NCBI RefSeq assembly: GCF_963669205.1
Contig: NZ_OY769915.1
Span: forward strand, 1,338,001-1,402,000
Direction of reading: 5' to 3'
Source of the DNA: an uncultured Roseibium sp.
GTDB taxonomy: Bacteria; Pseudomonadota; Alphaproteobacteria; Rhizobiales; Stappiaceae
Length of the DNA stretch: 64,000 nucleotides
Made by a program: the position numbers and the translations under genes. This document shows positions 1 through 9,134 of the stretch, in pieces; positions within the stretch are counted from its first letter, which is position 1, and every line of letters starts with the position of its first letter. The notes beneath the pieces were generated by a model. The model ran no database searches and was not told the origin of the DNA. It worked only from the letters and a program-made list of their open reading frames with translations.

Positions 1-87
1 CCGCCGCGCCCGGTCAGGGCCGAAGTCCTGCAAGGCACGGCGGCACCGGGCCCGGCGCGAACGGCGGCCGGGTAAACCCCGAAGCCA
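1..87 (+). other. Window edge, possible 3' end of a truncated CDS
   Basis: GC-rich stretch before the first repeat. The frame starting at base 1 is open and ends in TAA at 73-75, giving an alanine/proline-rich tail of 24 residues with GC-rich third positions. It could be the C-terminus of a gene that begins outside the window. The tail is too short and compositionally plain to recognise. Confidence 0.25.
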
Positions 88-90
88 CTA

Positions 91-345
91 GCGTACATGA
101 AGTCAGTTTGGTTTGGATCGTTTTGACCAGCTGCGAGGAGCGAAAGCGCAGGAAATGTGGTTCATTTTCAAGCCTTTCGCGACGTGGCAGATGGTCAAAA
201 CGGCCAAATCCGAAGGACGGCAAAATGGCTTCACCTCGCAGCGTCATCGCGCTTGACCGGGCATAAAGCCCGCTCTGCACACGCTTCCTCGCGAGGTTTT
301 GCCATATCTGCCGCCAAATTCGGCTTCATTTATGGGGCCGTGCCC
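91..345 (+). repeat. MITE-like 264-bp repeat, copy 1 (degraded ends)
   Basis: Same sequence as the repeats at 38009-38272 and 60252-60515, in the same orientation. The left end has lost about 9 bp: CTAG at 88-91 is followed directly by a short remnant and ATGAAG, without the GGACTCATAA block of the intact copies. The right end reads CTTCATTTATGGGGCCGTGC and lacks the closing CTAG. The internal hairpin CGGGC-ATAAA-GCCCG is kept. It lies 45 bp beyond the stop of the leftward M16 gene. It encodes no protein. Open frames crossing it differ between copies and have no ribosome binding sites. Confidence 0.85.
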
Positions 346-389
346 TTGGGCAGGCTGCAAAGCCTGCCTTCGCCTTGGCATTATTCAGA

Positions 390-1715
390 TCAGATCTGTT
401 TGGTTCCGACCGTTACGATCGTCGGCACCTGCTCGGCGAGCAGCCGCTTGGCGACACGCTGCACATCTTCCAGCGTCACCGCTTCGATCTCGCTGTTTCG
501 GCGGTCGAAATAGTCAATGCCGAGATCCGCATTCTGCAGGGCAACCAGCTGGCGTGCGATCTTACCAGAGGTGTCGAACCGGAGCGCGTAGGAGCCGGTG
601 ATGAAGCGTTTTGCCGCATCCAGTTCCTCTTCCGTCGGACCGGTCGTTGCCATGCGCTTAAGCTGATCCAGCATGACATCCACCGTTTCGTCTGCGCGGT
701 CAGACTTGGTCGCCGCCGATCCGATCAGCAGTCCCGTGTGCCGGTAGGGGGACAGAGAGGTACTTGCGCCGTAGGACAGGCCGCGTTTTTCCCGGACTTC
801 CTGGTACATCCAGGACGTGAACGTGCCGCCGCCCAGGATGTGGTTCATGACATAGGCGGCCTGGTAGTCCGGATCGTCACGCTTCAGGCCGGGCAGGGCC
901 ACCAGGATGGTGGTCTGCGGCACTTCGAGTTCCCGGTGCAGGTTCGAGCCGGTCTGGGGCATGAGCTCGGCCACCTGTGCAAGGTCCGAGTTTTCCGGAA
1001 GAGACGCGAAAACCGTGTCCAGCATCTGGGCGAGCGTGTCTGCATCGATGGCACCGACAACGCCGATCTTCAGATCGCGCCGCGACAGGATCTTCTCATG
1101 CTGCGCGCGCAGGTCGTCCGGGCTGAGCGCTGCCATCGTATCGACCGTACCCATCGTCGGACGGGCGTAGGGATGATCGCTGAACATGAAATCGGCAAGC
1201 TGACGTCCTGCAATCGCATTCGGGCTGCTCTCGTTGCGCCTGATCTGCGTCGTCAGCTGAACTTTCATCCGTTCGACCGGATCGTCGTCGAAACGCGGCT
1301 CGTTCACCGCCAGAGCCAGAAGCTCGGTGGCTTGCGGCAGCATCGGTTTCAGTGTGCGCAGGCTGCCGTAAAAACGGTCCCTTCCGGTACTGAAACTGAC
1401 GCTGACGGCCAGTTCTTCCAGCTTGCCCTGGAATTCCTCGGAGCTCATGTCACCGGCCCCTTCATCCAGGGAGGCGGCAAGAAGGCGCGTCAACCCCTCC
1501 TTTCCGGCGGGGTCTTGTGTCGTGCCGCCGTCAAAGGAGAAATTCAGGGCAATGATCGGGACTGTGTGATCCTCGACCAGCCAGGCTTCTATGCCTTCGG
1601 GACTGACAACCTTTTCAACCTCAACTGCGTGAGCAAGGCGGGTGAATGCCAGCAACGTGATGAACGTTGCGGCAACGAGCGACGCCGTCGCGTGAAGTAC
1701 TCTGTTTTGCATCAT
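390..1715 (-). CDS. M16 peptidase-like protein, non-catalytic subunit (periplasmic)
   Basis: This 441-residue protein has a signal peptide ending near LAHA (residue 30) and the two-lobed M16 (pitrilysin) fold. The zinc site HxxEH expected around residues 74-88 is missing: the stretch reads GLTRLLAASLDEGAG, with no histidine. The C-terminal half keeps the M16 LGGGTFTSWMYQEVREKRGLS-type block, quoted here only in outline. It starts 3 bp after the stop of the catalytic M16 gene, so the two are surely cotranscribed. In bacterial M16B peptidases an active and an inactive subunit commonly pair. This is probably the partner that shapes the substrate chamber, acting in the periplasm. Its substrate is unknown. 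Confidence 0.9.
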   Translation of the reverse strand: MMQNRVLHATASLVAATFITLLAFTRLAHAVEVEKVVSPEGIEAWLVEDHTVPIIALNFSFDGGTTQDPAGKEGLTRLLAASLDEGAGDMSSEEFQGKLEELAVSVSFSTGRDRFYGSLRTLKPMLPQATELLALAVNEPRFDDDPVERMKVQLTTQIRRNESSPNAIAGRQLADFMFSDHPYARPTMGTVDTMAALSPDDLRAQHEKILSRRDLKIGVVGAIDADTLAQMLDTVFASLPENSDLAQVAELMPQTGSNLHRELEVPQTTILVALPGLKRDDPDYQAAYVMNHILGGGTFTSWMYQEVREKRGLSYGASTSLSPYRHTGLLIGSAATKSDRADETVDVMLDQLKRMATTGPTEEELDAAKRFITGSYALRFDTSGKIARQLVALQNADLGIDYFDRRNSEIEAVTLEDVQRVAKRLLAEQVPTIVTVGTKQI

Positions 1716-1718
1716 CTA

Positions 1719-3191
1719 TCAGGACTTGTCGTTGATATTGGTTGCACTTGTCAGGGCCGCTTCCGGCTCGGTCGGGTTTTCAAATCTGAGTTCGCCATAG
1801 ACGGGCGTGCCCTTGAGGTACTTGCGGGCAGCGTCCAAGACGTCCTGCGCCGTGATCGAACCGATCTGAGCAGGCCAGCTCTGAACGTCGGCGATGGTCT
1901 GGCCGGTCGTCAACGCGCTGCCGAACAGGCGCGCAAGGCCCGACTGGCTGTCCTGGGCATAGATCGCGCTCGCGATCATGCTGTTCTTTGCCCGCGCGAC
2001 TTCGTCGTCGGTGACCCCTTCGTCGAGCAGTTTCTGAACCTCGACGGATATCAGGCGCTCCATCTCTTCAAGCGTATGACCTGGGCGCGGCGCTGCATAG
2101 ATGCCGAAGCGGCCATCATCGAGCGCGCGGCTCTGATAGTAGGCGCCTGCACCGGTCGCGACCTCCTGGTCGAGCACCAGGGACTTGTGCAGACGGCTGG
2201 AGGGACCTTCTCCCAGAATATAGGACAGGATATCCAGCGCTTCGGGCGTTTTGCCTTCGCCTGTGGTCTGGCTTGGCACTACCCAGGTCTGTGAGATGGA
2301 TTCCTGGCGCACCCTGGGGTCTGATACCGCAACACGGCGCTCGCCGGATAGCGGTGGCTCGGCCGCCCTGATCCGTTCTCCCGGCTCGGCACGCCGCGGA
2401 ACCTTGCCATAGGTCTCTTCCGCAAGTTTGCGGACATTGTCGACGTCGACATCGCCGGCAATCACCAAAACGGCATTGTTTGGCGTGTAAAAGCGGTTGT
2501 AGAAGTCGATCGCGGCATCCTTGTTCAGCGCCTCGATTTCGCTTTGCCATCCAATGACGGGAGAGCCATAGGGATGGTTCACGAACGTGATGGCGCTCAT
2601 CGCCTCGCGCAGCCTCGATCCCGGTTCGCTGTCAACACGGCTGCGCCGTTCCTCGAGCACGACGTCGCGTTCCGGAGCGACGACCTCATCGGTCAGGACC
2701 AGGTTTTCCATACGGTCAGCTTCCATCTTCATCATCAGAGGAAGGTGTTCCTTCGCAACTTTCTGGAAATAGGCCGTGTAGTCCAGGCTGGTGAAGGCGT
2801 TTTCCTGTCCGCCACGGTCAGCGATTATCTTCGAAAAAGCACCATCGGGATGGGCACGGGTTCCCTTGAACATCAGGTGTTCAAGAAAGTGGGCGACACC
2901 CGACTGGCCTTCCGGCTCGTCCGCCGCGCCGACCTTGTACCAGATCATGTGCGTGGCAACCGGCGCCCGGCGATCCGGGATGACGATCACTTCCAGACCG
3001 TTCTCAAGTCTGAAGCTTTCAAGGTTTGGAGCAATGACAATGTCGCTGGAAAAAAGCGGCTCGGCTTTGGCCTGCGTCGCTGGGACCATGGCGGTGGTTC
3101 CCAGCAGAAGAGCCGGCAACAAGAACAAGCGGGCCGACATTTTCAGTCTGTGTGAAATCGATGGGTGAAGCTTTTTCTGCAATGGGTTCAC
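1719..3191 (-). CDS. M16 family zinc metallopeptidase, catalytic subunit
   Basis: The zinc motif H-F-L-E-H lies at about residues 101-105, followed by LMFKGT as in pitrilysin/MPP-type peptidases. The third zinc ligand, a glutamate, falls in the downstream ERDVVLEE block. An N-terminal hydrophobic stretch ending TQAKA indicates export. I prefer a GTG start at 3191 because GGGAG lies 6 nt upstream. An ATG at 3140, just before the hydrophobic core, is the alternative but has no clear ribosome binding site. It is followed after 3 bp by the non-catalytic M16 gene and lies downstream of lspA and a BamF-like lipoprotein. That context suggests turnover of envelope peptides. Confidence 0.92.
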   Translation of the reverse strand: MNPLQKKLHPSISHRLKMSARLFLLPALLLGTTAMVPATQAKAEPLFSSDIVIAPNLESFRLENGLEVIVIPDRRAPVATHMIWYKVGAADEPEGQSGVAHFLEHLMFKGTRAHPDGAFSKIIADRGGQENAFTSLDYTAYFQKVAKEHLPLMMKMEADRMENLVLTDEVVAPERDVVLEERRSRVDSEPGSRLREAMSAITFVNHPYGSPVIGWQSEIEALNKDAAIDFYNRFYTPNNAVLVIAGDVDVDNVRKLAEETYGKVPRRAEPGERIRAAEPPLSGERRVAVSDPRVRQESISQTWVVPSQTTGEGKTPEALDILSYILGEGPSSRLHKSLVLDQEVATGAGAYYQSRALDDGRFGIYAAPRPGHTLEEMERLISVEVQKLLDEGVTDDEVARAKNSMIASAIYAQDSQSGLARLFGSALTTGQTIADVQSWPAQIGSITAQDVLDAARKYLKGTPVYGELRFENPTEPEAALTSATNINDKS

Positions 3192-3306
3192 GTGCAACTC
3201 CCGTTCTGGCCTGAAACAAAAAACCTCCGGACTGACCCTTCCATATAGGAAAGCCGGTCCGAAGGTCCCATTAAAAATTTGTTATCCGCAGTATACCGGG
3301 GCTGGT

Positions 3307-4017
3307 TCAGTTACAATATTGTGACTGGCCCTCAAGACAACGCGGATCGATCGGCGTGCTTGAATAGGGGTCGTAATTCGTCGGCTTGCCCTTGTTTTCC
3401 TTCTTCACGACGTCCGGCATCGGCGCGTCCGGAGAGGGCGTGCTGTAAGACGTCGGCGGTTCGGTCAGATAGCGGCGCGTTGCCACGCCGTTGTCTTCCA
3501 GGCCTGCCTGCTGCCCCTTCAGCTGCTGGTACTTCTCCCACTCGGCGCGTTGCTGATCGCGCGTCAGGAGCTCGCCTTCGGCGATATCGTCCTGGCGGCG
3601 TTCCTCGTCGAGATCGCGCGTTGCCTGACCGGTTACCCCGGTGATCTTGAAGCCACGCATCTGTTCTGGGGTCAGCGGCTCTTTGTTGACACCGCCCGAC
3701 CCGGCATAGAGGTCTTTAAGTTCCTGGAACTGCGTGTTTTCTTCCTGCTTGGGCCAATTGGCGGAATCTGTTCCCGCGACGTTCGTTTCCGGTTCGGGAA
3801 GCGCCCCGGGTTCGGCAGGCATCGCAAGCGGCGCGCGCGGCTTGTAGTCGATCGGCTTTTCGTTCGGGTCAACGGCGCCGAGGCCCGTCATGAACGAGTT
3901 GACCAGTGCCACGTCCGGCGCCTGGGACGTACCGTCGGCTGCCTGGCATGCCGCCAGTCCTGTCAACAGGACGGCAATGGCACCGTTTTTGATCCAGTTC
4001 GCTTTCGTCCGCGCCAC
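3307..4017 (-). CDS. BamF-like (DUF3035) outer-membrane lipoprotein
   Basis: I chose the GTG at 4015-4017, preceded by GGGGAG, because it gives a clean lipoprotein signal peptide ending in the lipobox LAAC (Cys24); upstream in-frame sequence is not protein-like. The mature protein is hydrophilic. It has a proline-rich motif YKPRAPLAMPAEPG near residues 50-65, resembling the N-terminal block of DUF3035, a family annotated as BamF, an alphaproteobacterial Bam accessory. A central region is predicted to be charged and helical. In many alphaproteobacteria this family sits between lspA and M16 genes, exactly as here. Family assignment rests on motif and context. A generic lipoprotein is the fallback. 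Confidence 0.7.
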   Translation of the reverse strand: MARTKANWIKNGAIAVLLTGLAACQAADGTSQAPDVALVNSFMTGLGAVDPNEKPIDYKPRAPLAMPAEPGALPEPETNVAGTDSANWPKQEENTQFQELKDLYAGSGGVNKEPLTPEQMRGFKITGVTGQATRDLDEERRQDDIAEGELLTRDQQRAEWEKYQQLKGQQAGLEDNGVATRRYLTEPPTSYSTPSPDAPMPDVVKKENKGKPTNYDPYSSTPIDPRCLEGQSQYCN

Positions 4018-4090
4018 AGCAGACTCCCCGATTGCCTGTGTTAAGAGTTGGGAACACAAGCCCAACATCGACCTGACCAGCCTTAAACAT

Positions 4091-4627
4091 TCATTTTGCG
4101 GCTGAATTAGGACCATTCCTGAAACTGTCATACAGGAGACCGGCAACACCTGCAATGATGCACACATCGGCGATGTTGAAGACATACCAGGAGAAGTCGC
4201 CGACGTGAAAATGCACGAAGTCGACAACAGCGCCGTAGGCGAATCTGTCGACACCGTTGCCGAGCGCCCCGGCTATCACGAGGCCGAGTGCCAGGGCCAC
4301 GAGTTTCGACTGGCACCTTGCGGACCAGACCCACATGCCGATCGTGATCGCGAGTGTCAGACCTGCAAGGATCCATTGACCGGCAAGGCTGTCCTGTTGA
4401 AAAAGCCCATATGAAACGCCCCGGTTCCAGACCAGAACGAACTCCACGAAGGGCAGGACCTCTATTGGCCCGTTCACGCCAAGCCCGTAGCCGAACAGCA
4501 GCCAGAGCTTGCTCGCCTGATCCAGGACGAGGCCAGTCAGGGCGACCAGAAGCACAAGGGAGCTGAAACGGCCCCAGACAAGGGGCCGTTTGGCTGTGAC
4601 CGGATCGGGTTTCTGAAGGTCGCTCAT
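4091..4627 (-). CDS. lspA: Lipoprotein signal peptidase (signal peptidase II)
   Basis: LspA is an inner-membrane aspartyl protease that cleaves prolipoproteins after diacylglyceryl modification. The 178-residue protein has four hydrophobic segments. The catalytic aspartates are in GNGVDR (Asp127) and FNIAD (Asp154), and the conserved VWNRGVSYG block is present. It lies 21 bp downstream of ileS on the same strand, the classic ileS-lspA order. The next gene down encodes a lipoprotein that would be a substrate. Confidence 0.97.
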   Translation of the reverse strand: MSDLQKPDPVTAKRPLVWGRFSSLVLLVALTGLVLDQASKLWLLFGYGLGVNGPIEVLPFVEFVLVWNRGVSYGLFQQDSLAGQWILAGLTLAITIGMWVWSARCQSKLVALALGLVIAGALGNGVDRFAYGAVVDFVHFHVGDFSWYVFNIADVCIIAGVAGLLYDSFRNGPNSAAK

Positions 4628-4648
4628 GCGCTATCCCTATCCGCAGCC

Positions 4649-7609
4649 TCAGGCAGGGGCGTGTGCCGCATCCCACTCCCGGAGCGCAGCAGCGTCACGC
4701 AAAGTGACATCGGGATAATCCGGATCGGTGCCGACTTCCGGCAGGATCTTCCACGATCTCGCGCATTTCTGGCCCTCCGCCAGCGCCGGAACCACCGCAA
4801 CACCGCTGGTGTCGTCAAGCGTGAAGGCACCCGCGGGAGCAGGGTCCGGGGAGAGCGTCAACTGGCTGGTAATGGCGATATCGGCCATGTTCTGGCCCTC
4901 AAGTGCGGCCATCAGGTCCGGGTCGGTCACATGAACGACCGGATGCGCCTCGAGCGATGAACCGATCCGTTTTTCCCGCCGCTCGATTTCAAGCGCACCG
5001 GTGATCACCCTGCGTACCGTCCGGATCTTTGCCCATTTGGCGGCAAGCGCGTCGTCCTTCCAGTTCGCCGGCACGGCCGGAAATTGTTCAAGGTGAACGG
5101 ACGTGCCTTCGCCGTACCGTGTGACCCAAGTCTCGTCCATGGTGAAAGGCAGCATCGGTGCCATCCACGTCACCAGGCAGTTGAACAGTTTGTCGATCAC
5201 GTAAAGCGAGGCCTTGCGCCGGTTCGACGAGGCGGCATCGCAATAGAGCGTGTCCTTGCGGACGTCGAAATAGAAGGCGGACAACTCGACGGTCATGAAC
5301 GTGAAGAGCTGATGGGTGACTTTCTTGTAGTCGAATTCCCAGTAGGCTTCGCGCACCAGTTGGTCCAGCTCGGTAAGACGGTGCAGCATGAGCCGTTCAA
5401 GTTCCGGCATCTGCGAAAGCGCAACGTCTTCGCCGTTTGCGTGGGCCAGCGAACCAAGCATCCAGCGCAGCGTGTTGCGAAGCTTCCGGTAGCTGTCGAC
5501 ATTGGTCTTGATGATTTCCTGACCGAGACGCTGGTCTTCCCAGTAGTCGGTTGAGGCCACCCACAGGCGCAGGATATCCGCGCCGTATTGCTTGATCACA
5601 TCCTGCGGGAACACCTGGTTGTTGAGCGACTTCGACATCTTGCGCCCGTCTTCCGCCATCGTGAAGCCGTGCGTCAGAACGGCGTCATAAGGCGCGGTGC
5701 CGCGCGTGCCGCAGCTTTCCAGGAGCGAGGAATGGAACCAGCCGCGATGCTGGTCCGAGCCTTCCAGGTAGAGAACATAGTCATTGCCGCCGTCCTTGCG
5801 GCGCACCGGTCTGAGATCGTCGCGCTGCTCAAGGACGAAGGCATGTGTGGACCCGGAATCGAACCAGACATCGAGAATGTCCGTGACCATGTCCCACTCG
5901 TCGGCGGCATGGTCGTTGCCAAGGAACCTTTCCTTGGCGCCGTCCGCGTACCACGCATCCGCGCCTTCTTCGCAAAACGCCTCAAAAATTCGGGTGTTGA
6001 CCGTCTCGTCCTTCAGGATCTCGGCCGTATCCTTGTGAATGAAGACAGTGATGGGAACGCCCCAGGCCCGCTGGCGCGACAGCACCCAGTCCGGACGGTT
6101 TTCGATCATGGACCGCAGGCGGTTCTGGCCGCTCCCGGGCACAAAGCGTGTTTCGTCGATCGCGTTGAGCGCGCGGTTGCGCAGCGTGTCTCCGTCGCCG
6201 GACAGGGCCTTGTCCATGTAGACGAACCACTGCGGCGTGTTGCGGAAGATCACCGGTTTCTTGGAGCGCCAGGAATGCGGGTAGGAGTGCGTCAGCCGTC
6301 CGAGACCAATGAGGTTGCCGCTTTCCTTCAGCTTCTCGATGACCGCCCTGTTCGCCTTGCCCTTTTCACCCTTGTGGGTGATGACTTCGAAGCCTTCGAA
6401 ACCGGGCGCATCCTTCGTGTAGAAGCCGTCATCGGCCACCGTGAAGGGAATGGCGGTGTTGATCCCGCGGGCGTCGAGGTCGGCGCGCTTTTCCATCCAG
6501 ATCTCGAAGTCGTCCGAACCGTGGCCGGGTGCCGTGTGCACGAATCCCGTGCCGGCATCGTCGGTTACGTGGTCGCCGTCCAGCACGGGTACATCGAAGT
6601 CATAGCCGCCAAGATCCAGCTCGGCGAGCGGGTGTGCACATGTGATCGCGGCCAGTTCTTCGGGTGCGACCGCACGCACCCGCTCGAAGGCCTCGATGCG
6701 GGCATTCTTGAAGACATCCGCCGCCAGTGCGTCGGCCAGCACGATCAGGTCGCCTTTCTGGACCCAGTTGTCGTCCGGCAATCCGTCCTGTGTGACTTCG
6801 TAAAGGCTGTAGGCGATGCGGGAGGAATAGCAGATGGCCCGGTTGCCGGGGATGGTCCAGGGCGTGGTCGTCCAGATGACGAGCGCGGCGTCGAGCAGCT
6901 GGTTCACGGCGGTTTCGTCGCTGCCCCCGGCGGTCGTGATCGGGAACTTCACCCAGATCATGTCGGACTTGTAGTCCTGATACTCGATCTCGGCCTCGGC
7001 AAGCGCCGTCTTCTCGACAACGGACCACATGACCGGCTTCGAACCGCGGTAGAGCTGCCCGGACATGGCGAATTTCATGAGCTCCTGCGCGATGGTCGCC
7101 TCGCTGTCGAAGCGCATCGTCAGGTAGGGATTGTCCCAGTCGCCCTCGATCCCGAGACGTTTGAATTCCTTGCGCTGGACATCGATCCAGTGTTCGGCGA
7201 ACTCCCGGCATTCCTTGCGGAATTCGTTGATCGGAACTTCGTCCTTGTTCTTGCCCTTGGCGCGGTACTGTTCCTCGATCTTCCACTCGATCGGCAGTCC
7301 GTGGCAGTCCCAGCCCGGCACGTAGTTGCTCTCGTAACCCATCATTTGCATGGACCGGGTGACGATGTCCTTGAGCGTCTTGTTCAGCGCATGGCCGATA
7401 TGAATGTTGCCGTTTGCATAGGGTGGACCGTCATGCAGCACGAACTTGTTCCGGTCCTTGCCCTGTTCGCGCAGTTTCCGGTAGACATCGAGCTTTTCCC
7501 AGCGTGCGAGGATCTCGGGCTCCTTCTTGGGAAGCCCGGCACGCATGGGAAAGTCGGTTTGCGGCAGGTTCAGCGTTTCTGAATAGTCGCGTTTATCTGT
7601 TTCGGTCAT
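4649..7609 (-). CDS. ileS: Isoleucyl-tRNA synthetase
   Basis: Class I aminoacyl-tRNA synthetase charging tRNA-Ile. The HIGH motif is near residues 70-73 (GNIHIGHAL), and KMSKS occurs in GRKMSKSLNN in the second half. Between them is the large CP1 editing domain with TTTPWTIPGN. The anticodon-binding domain follows. At about 986 residues it is slightly longer than the E. coli enzyme. The ATG at 7607-7609 is preferred over an in-frame TTG two codons upstream. It heads the leftward ileS-lspA-lipoprotein-M16 run. Confidence 0.98.
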   Translation of the reverse strand: MTETDKRDYSETLNLPQTDFPMRAGLPKKEPEILARWEKLDVYRKLREQGKDRNKFVLHDGPPYANGNIHIGHALNKTLKDIVTRSMQMMGYESNYVPGWDCHGLPIEWKIEEQYRAKGKNKDEVPINEFRKECREFAEHWIDVQRKEFKRLGIEGDWDNPYLTMRFDSEATIAQELMKFAMSGQLYRGSKPVMWSVVEKTALAEAEIEYQDYKSDMIWVKFPITTAGGSDETAVNQLLDAALVIWTTTPWTIPGNRAICYSSRIAYSLYEVTQDGLPDDNWVQKGDLIVLADALAADVFKNARIEAFERVRAVAPEELAAITCAHPLAELDLGGYDFDVPVLDGDHVTDDAGTGFVHTAPGHGSDDFEIWMEKRADLDARGINTAIPFTVADDGFYTKDAPGFEGFEVITHKGEKGKANRAVIEKLKESGNLIGLGRLTHSYPHSWRSKKPVIFRNTPQWFVYMDKALSGDGDTLRNRALNAIDETRFVPGSGQNRLRSMIENRPDWVLSRQRAWGVPITVFIHKDTAEILKDETVNTRIFEAFCEEGADAWYADGAKERFLGNDHAADEWDMVTDILDVWFDSGSTHAFVLEQRDDLRPVRRKDGGNDYVLYLEGSDQHRGWFHSSLLESCGTRGTAPYDAVLTHGFTMAEDGRKMSKSLNNQVFPQDVIKQYGADILRLWVASTDYWEDQRLGQEIIKTNVDSYRKLRNTLRWMLGSLAHANGEDVALSQMPELERLMLHRLTELDQLVREAYWEFDYKKVTHQLFTFMTVELSAFYFDVRKDTLYCDAASSNRRKASLYVIDKLFNCLVTWMAPMLPFTMDETWVTRYGEGTSVHLEQFPAVPANWKDDALAAKWAKIRTVRRVITGALEIERREKRIGSSLEAHPVVHVTDPDLMAALEGQNMADIAITSQLTLSPDPAPAGAFTLDDTSGVAVVPALAEGQKCARSWKILPEVGTDPDYPDVTLRDAAALREWDAAHAPA

Positions 7610-7937
7610 CGTCAATTCGATCCGGTCGTTCGGGCGTTGGGCCCGTCAGTTTTTCAAAGAAGTGCGCACCTGTCGTCAGGCGGCAAGAACACGAGGGTCC
7701 CGGTCCCTGGCGCCGCGGCATCCGCGTCAGCCGAAGGCCGGGCAGGTAATTCGCGCAATCGCGATCATCCGTATGCCGGTGAATATGAAGCTCTCATCGT
7801 GCATGGCATGGGACATAGCAGCACTTGCGAACCGAATAAAGAGGCGACCCCGCAATTACCAGCGCACTGAAACCGAATTGCAGGCTTTCTTTAACGGCTA
7901 GCCGCTAAAGAAGAAGGCAATCGGAGAACAGGAAGGC
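7610..7937. other. Divergent intergenic region, ileS / GT87
   Basis: This 328-bp gap separates leftward ileS from rightward GT87 genes and must hold both promoters. Short open frames in it have no convincing ribosome binding site or protein-like composition. The right end carries AGGAAGG just upstream of the ATG at 7938. I see no RNA gene and no clear inverted repeat. Confidence 0.6.
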
Positions 7938-9134
7938 ATGGTTGCGTATTTCTCGGAAGCACACTGGGCGACGCGGGATCGTCTGATCCCGGCCGGGCTG
8001 ATGGCGTTTGCAGCCTATCTCGGCGTGCTGATCTATTTTTACTCTCCGTCCGGTCCGGCCATCGTAGGCGGAGCCGTTCCGATCAGTGACTTCCTCTGTT
8101 TCTGGCTGGCTGGTGGAGAGGTGATACGCGGCACGCCCGGCGTCGTTTATGACAATTCCGCGTTTCTGGCGCTGCAGAAGCCCTATCTCGAACCGGGCGC
8201 TTTTTATCCGTTCTTCTACCCCCCGACCTTCCTGCTTCTCATCGCGCCTCTCGGGTTGATGGCAGCGATCCCGGCCTATGCCGTTTCCCAGGCTGTCAGT
8301 CTGGCGCTCGCGGGCGCTGCCTGCGCCCGGATCTTGCGCAGCTGGACGGGGTTCCTGCTGATCGCAGCTTTGCCAGCGACATTCAACTCCATGTTCCACG
8401 GTCAGAATGCACTCCTGTGTGCCGCGTTGCTGGGTGGCGGGCTGGCTGCGCTTTCCGAGCGACGCCAGGTGCTTGCTGGCGTCTTGATCGGGCTTTTGAC
8501 GATAAAGCCTCAAATGGGTGTCCTGCTGCCCATCGCTTTTCTGGCCGCCGGGTACTACCGCGCATTCGTGTCTGCCGCGGTGACGGCAGTTGTTTTTGCC
8601 GCTCTCGGCTGGGCGGTTCTGGGCAACGAAACCTGGCTGGCCTTCTTTCAACAGGCCCTCTTCACGGGTCAGGCGACGGACCAGGGCATGGCCGGATTTT
8701 TCAAGATGGCGTCTGTCTATGCTTCGGCCCGCATGCTCGGACTGACGGCATCTCTGGCCTACCTGGCGCAGGCCCTGGCAGCCCTGGCTGCGGCGGTGCT
8801 GATCTGGAAAGTCTGGCGATCGGAAGCCGAATTCGGCATCAAGGCAGCGGTGCTGGTATCCGCAGGTTTCTTTGCAACTCCCTATGTCCTTCCATACGAT
8901 CTGGCGGCGATGGCAATTGCAATCGCGTTTCTGATGCAGGCGACGCGCGGCAAACAGGCCTTTGCCTACATGTGGACGCTCATCGCGGTCGCGGTTCTTG
9001 TTTCTGCATCGAGCAGGTATCTCGGCGCCATGACCGGTGTGCCGCTGGGGCTTCTCGCTCCGGCGCTGCTGCTCTTCGTATCTGTCCGCCTCCACAATTT
9101 GTCGCAACCGCGTGAATTCGAGGCTCTGGCATGA
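7938..9134 (+). CDS. GT87-family (DUF2029) membrane glycosyltransferase
   Basis: This 398-residue polytopic protein has about ten hydrophobic segments. It carries the GT87 features DFLCFWLAGGEVIRG near residue 50 and FFYPPTFLL near residue 93; the acidic residue in the first loop is typical of GT-C enzymes using polyprenyl-phosphate sugars. A NSMFHGQNA block near residue 150 is conserved with the next gene. Its donor and acceptor cannot be inferred. Its stop overlaps the next start (ATGA), indicating translational coupling with a paralogue. Confidence 0.82.
   Translation: MVAYFSEAHWATRDRLIPAGLMAFAAYLGVLIYFYSPSGPAIVGGAVPISDFLCFWLAGGEVIRGTPGVVYDNSAFLALQKPYLEPGAFYPFFYPPTFLLLIAPLGLMAAIPAYAVSQAVSLALAGAACARILRSWTGFLLIAALPATFNSMFHGQNALLCAALLGGGLAALSERRQVLAGVLIGLLTIKPQMGVLLPIAFLAAGYYRAFVSAAVTAVVFAALGWAVLGNETWLAFFQQALFTGQATDQGMAGFFKMASVYASARMLGLTASLAYLAQALAALAAAVLIWKVWRSEAEFGIKAAVLVSAGFFATPYVLPYDLAAMAIAIAFLMQATRGKQAFAYMWTLIAVAVLVSASSRYLGAMTGVPLGLLAPALLLFVSVRLHNLSQPREFEALA

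Noticed and set aside
157..513. Possible small proteins encoded by the 264-bp repeat
   Set aside because: Frames through the three copies differ in start and end and run into unique flanks. No shared ribosome binding site or conserved protein exists.
375..2294. Long open frame antisense to the M16 genes
   Set aside because: It mirrors the two M16 genes, which have clear motifs and signal peptides. The antisense product is Arg-rich, has no domain and no good start. GC-rich codon use creates such shadows.
5588..7582. Open frame of 664 codons antisense to ileS
   Set aside because: ileS carries all synthetase motifs. The antisense frame has no recognisable domain and depends on GC-rich third positions.
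8417..9115. Overlapping open frame inside the first GT87 gene
   Set aside because: Same strand, other frame, Gly/Arg/Cys-rich and without a start signal, whereas the GT87 frame shows membrane segments and family motifs.
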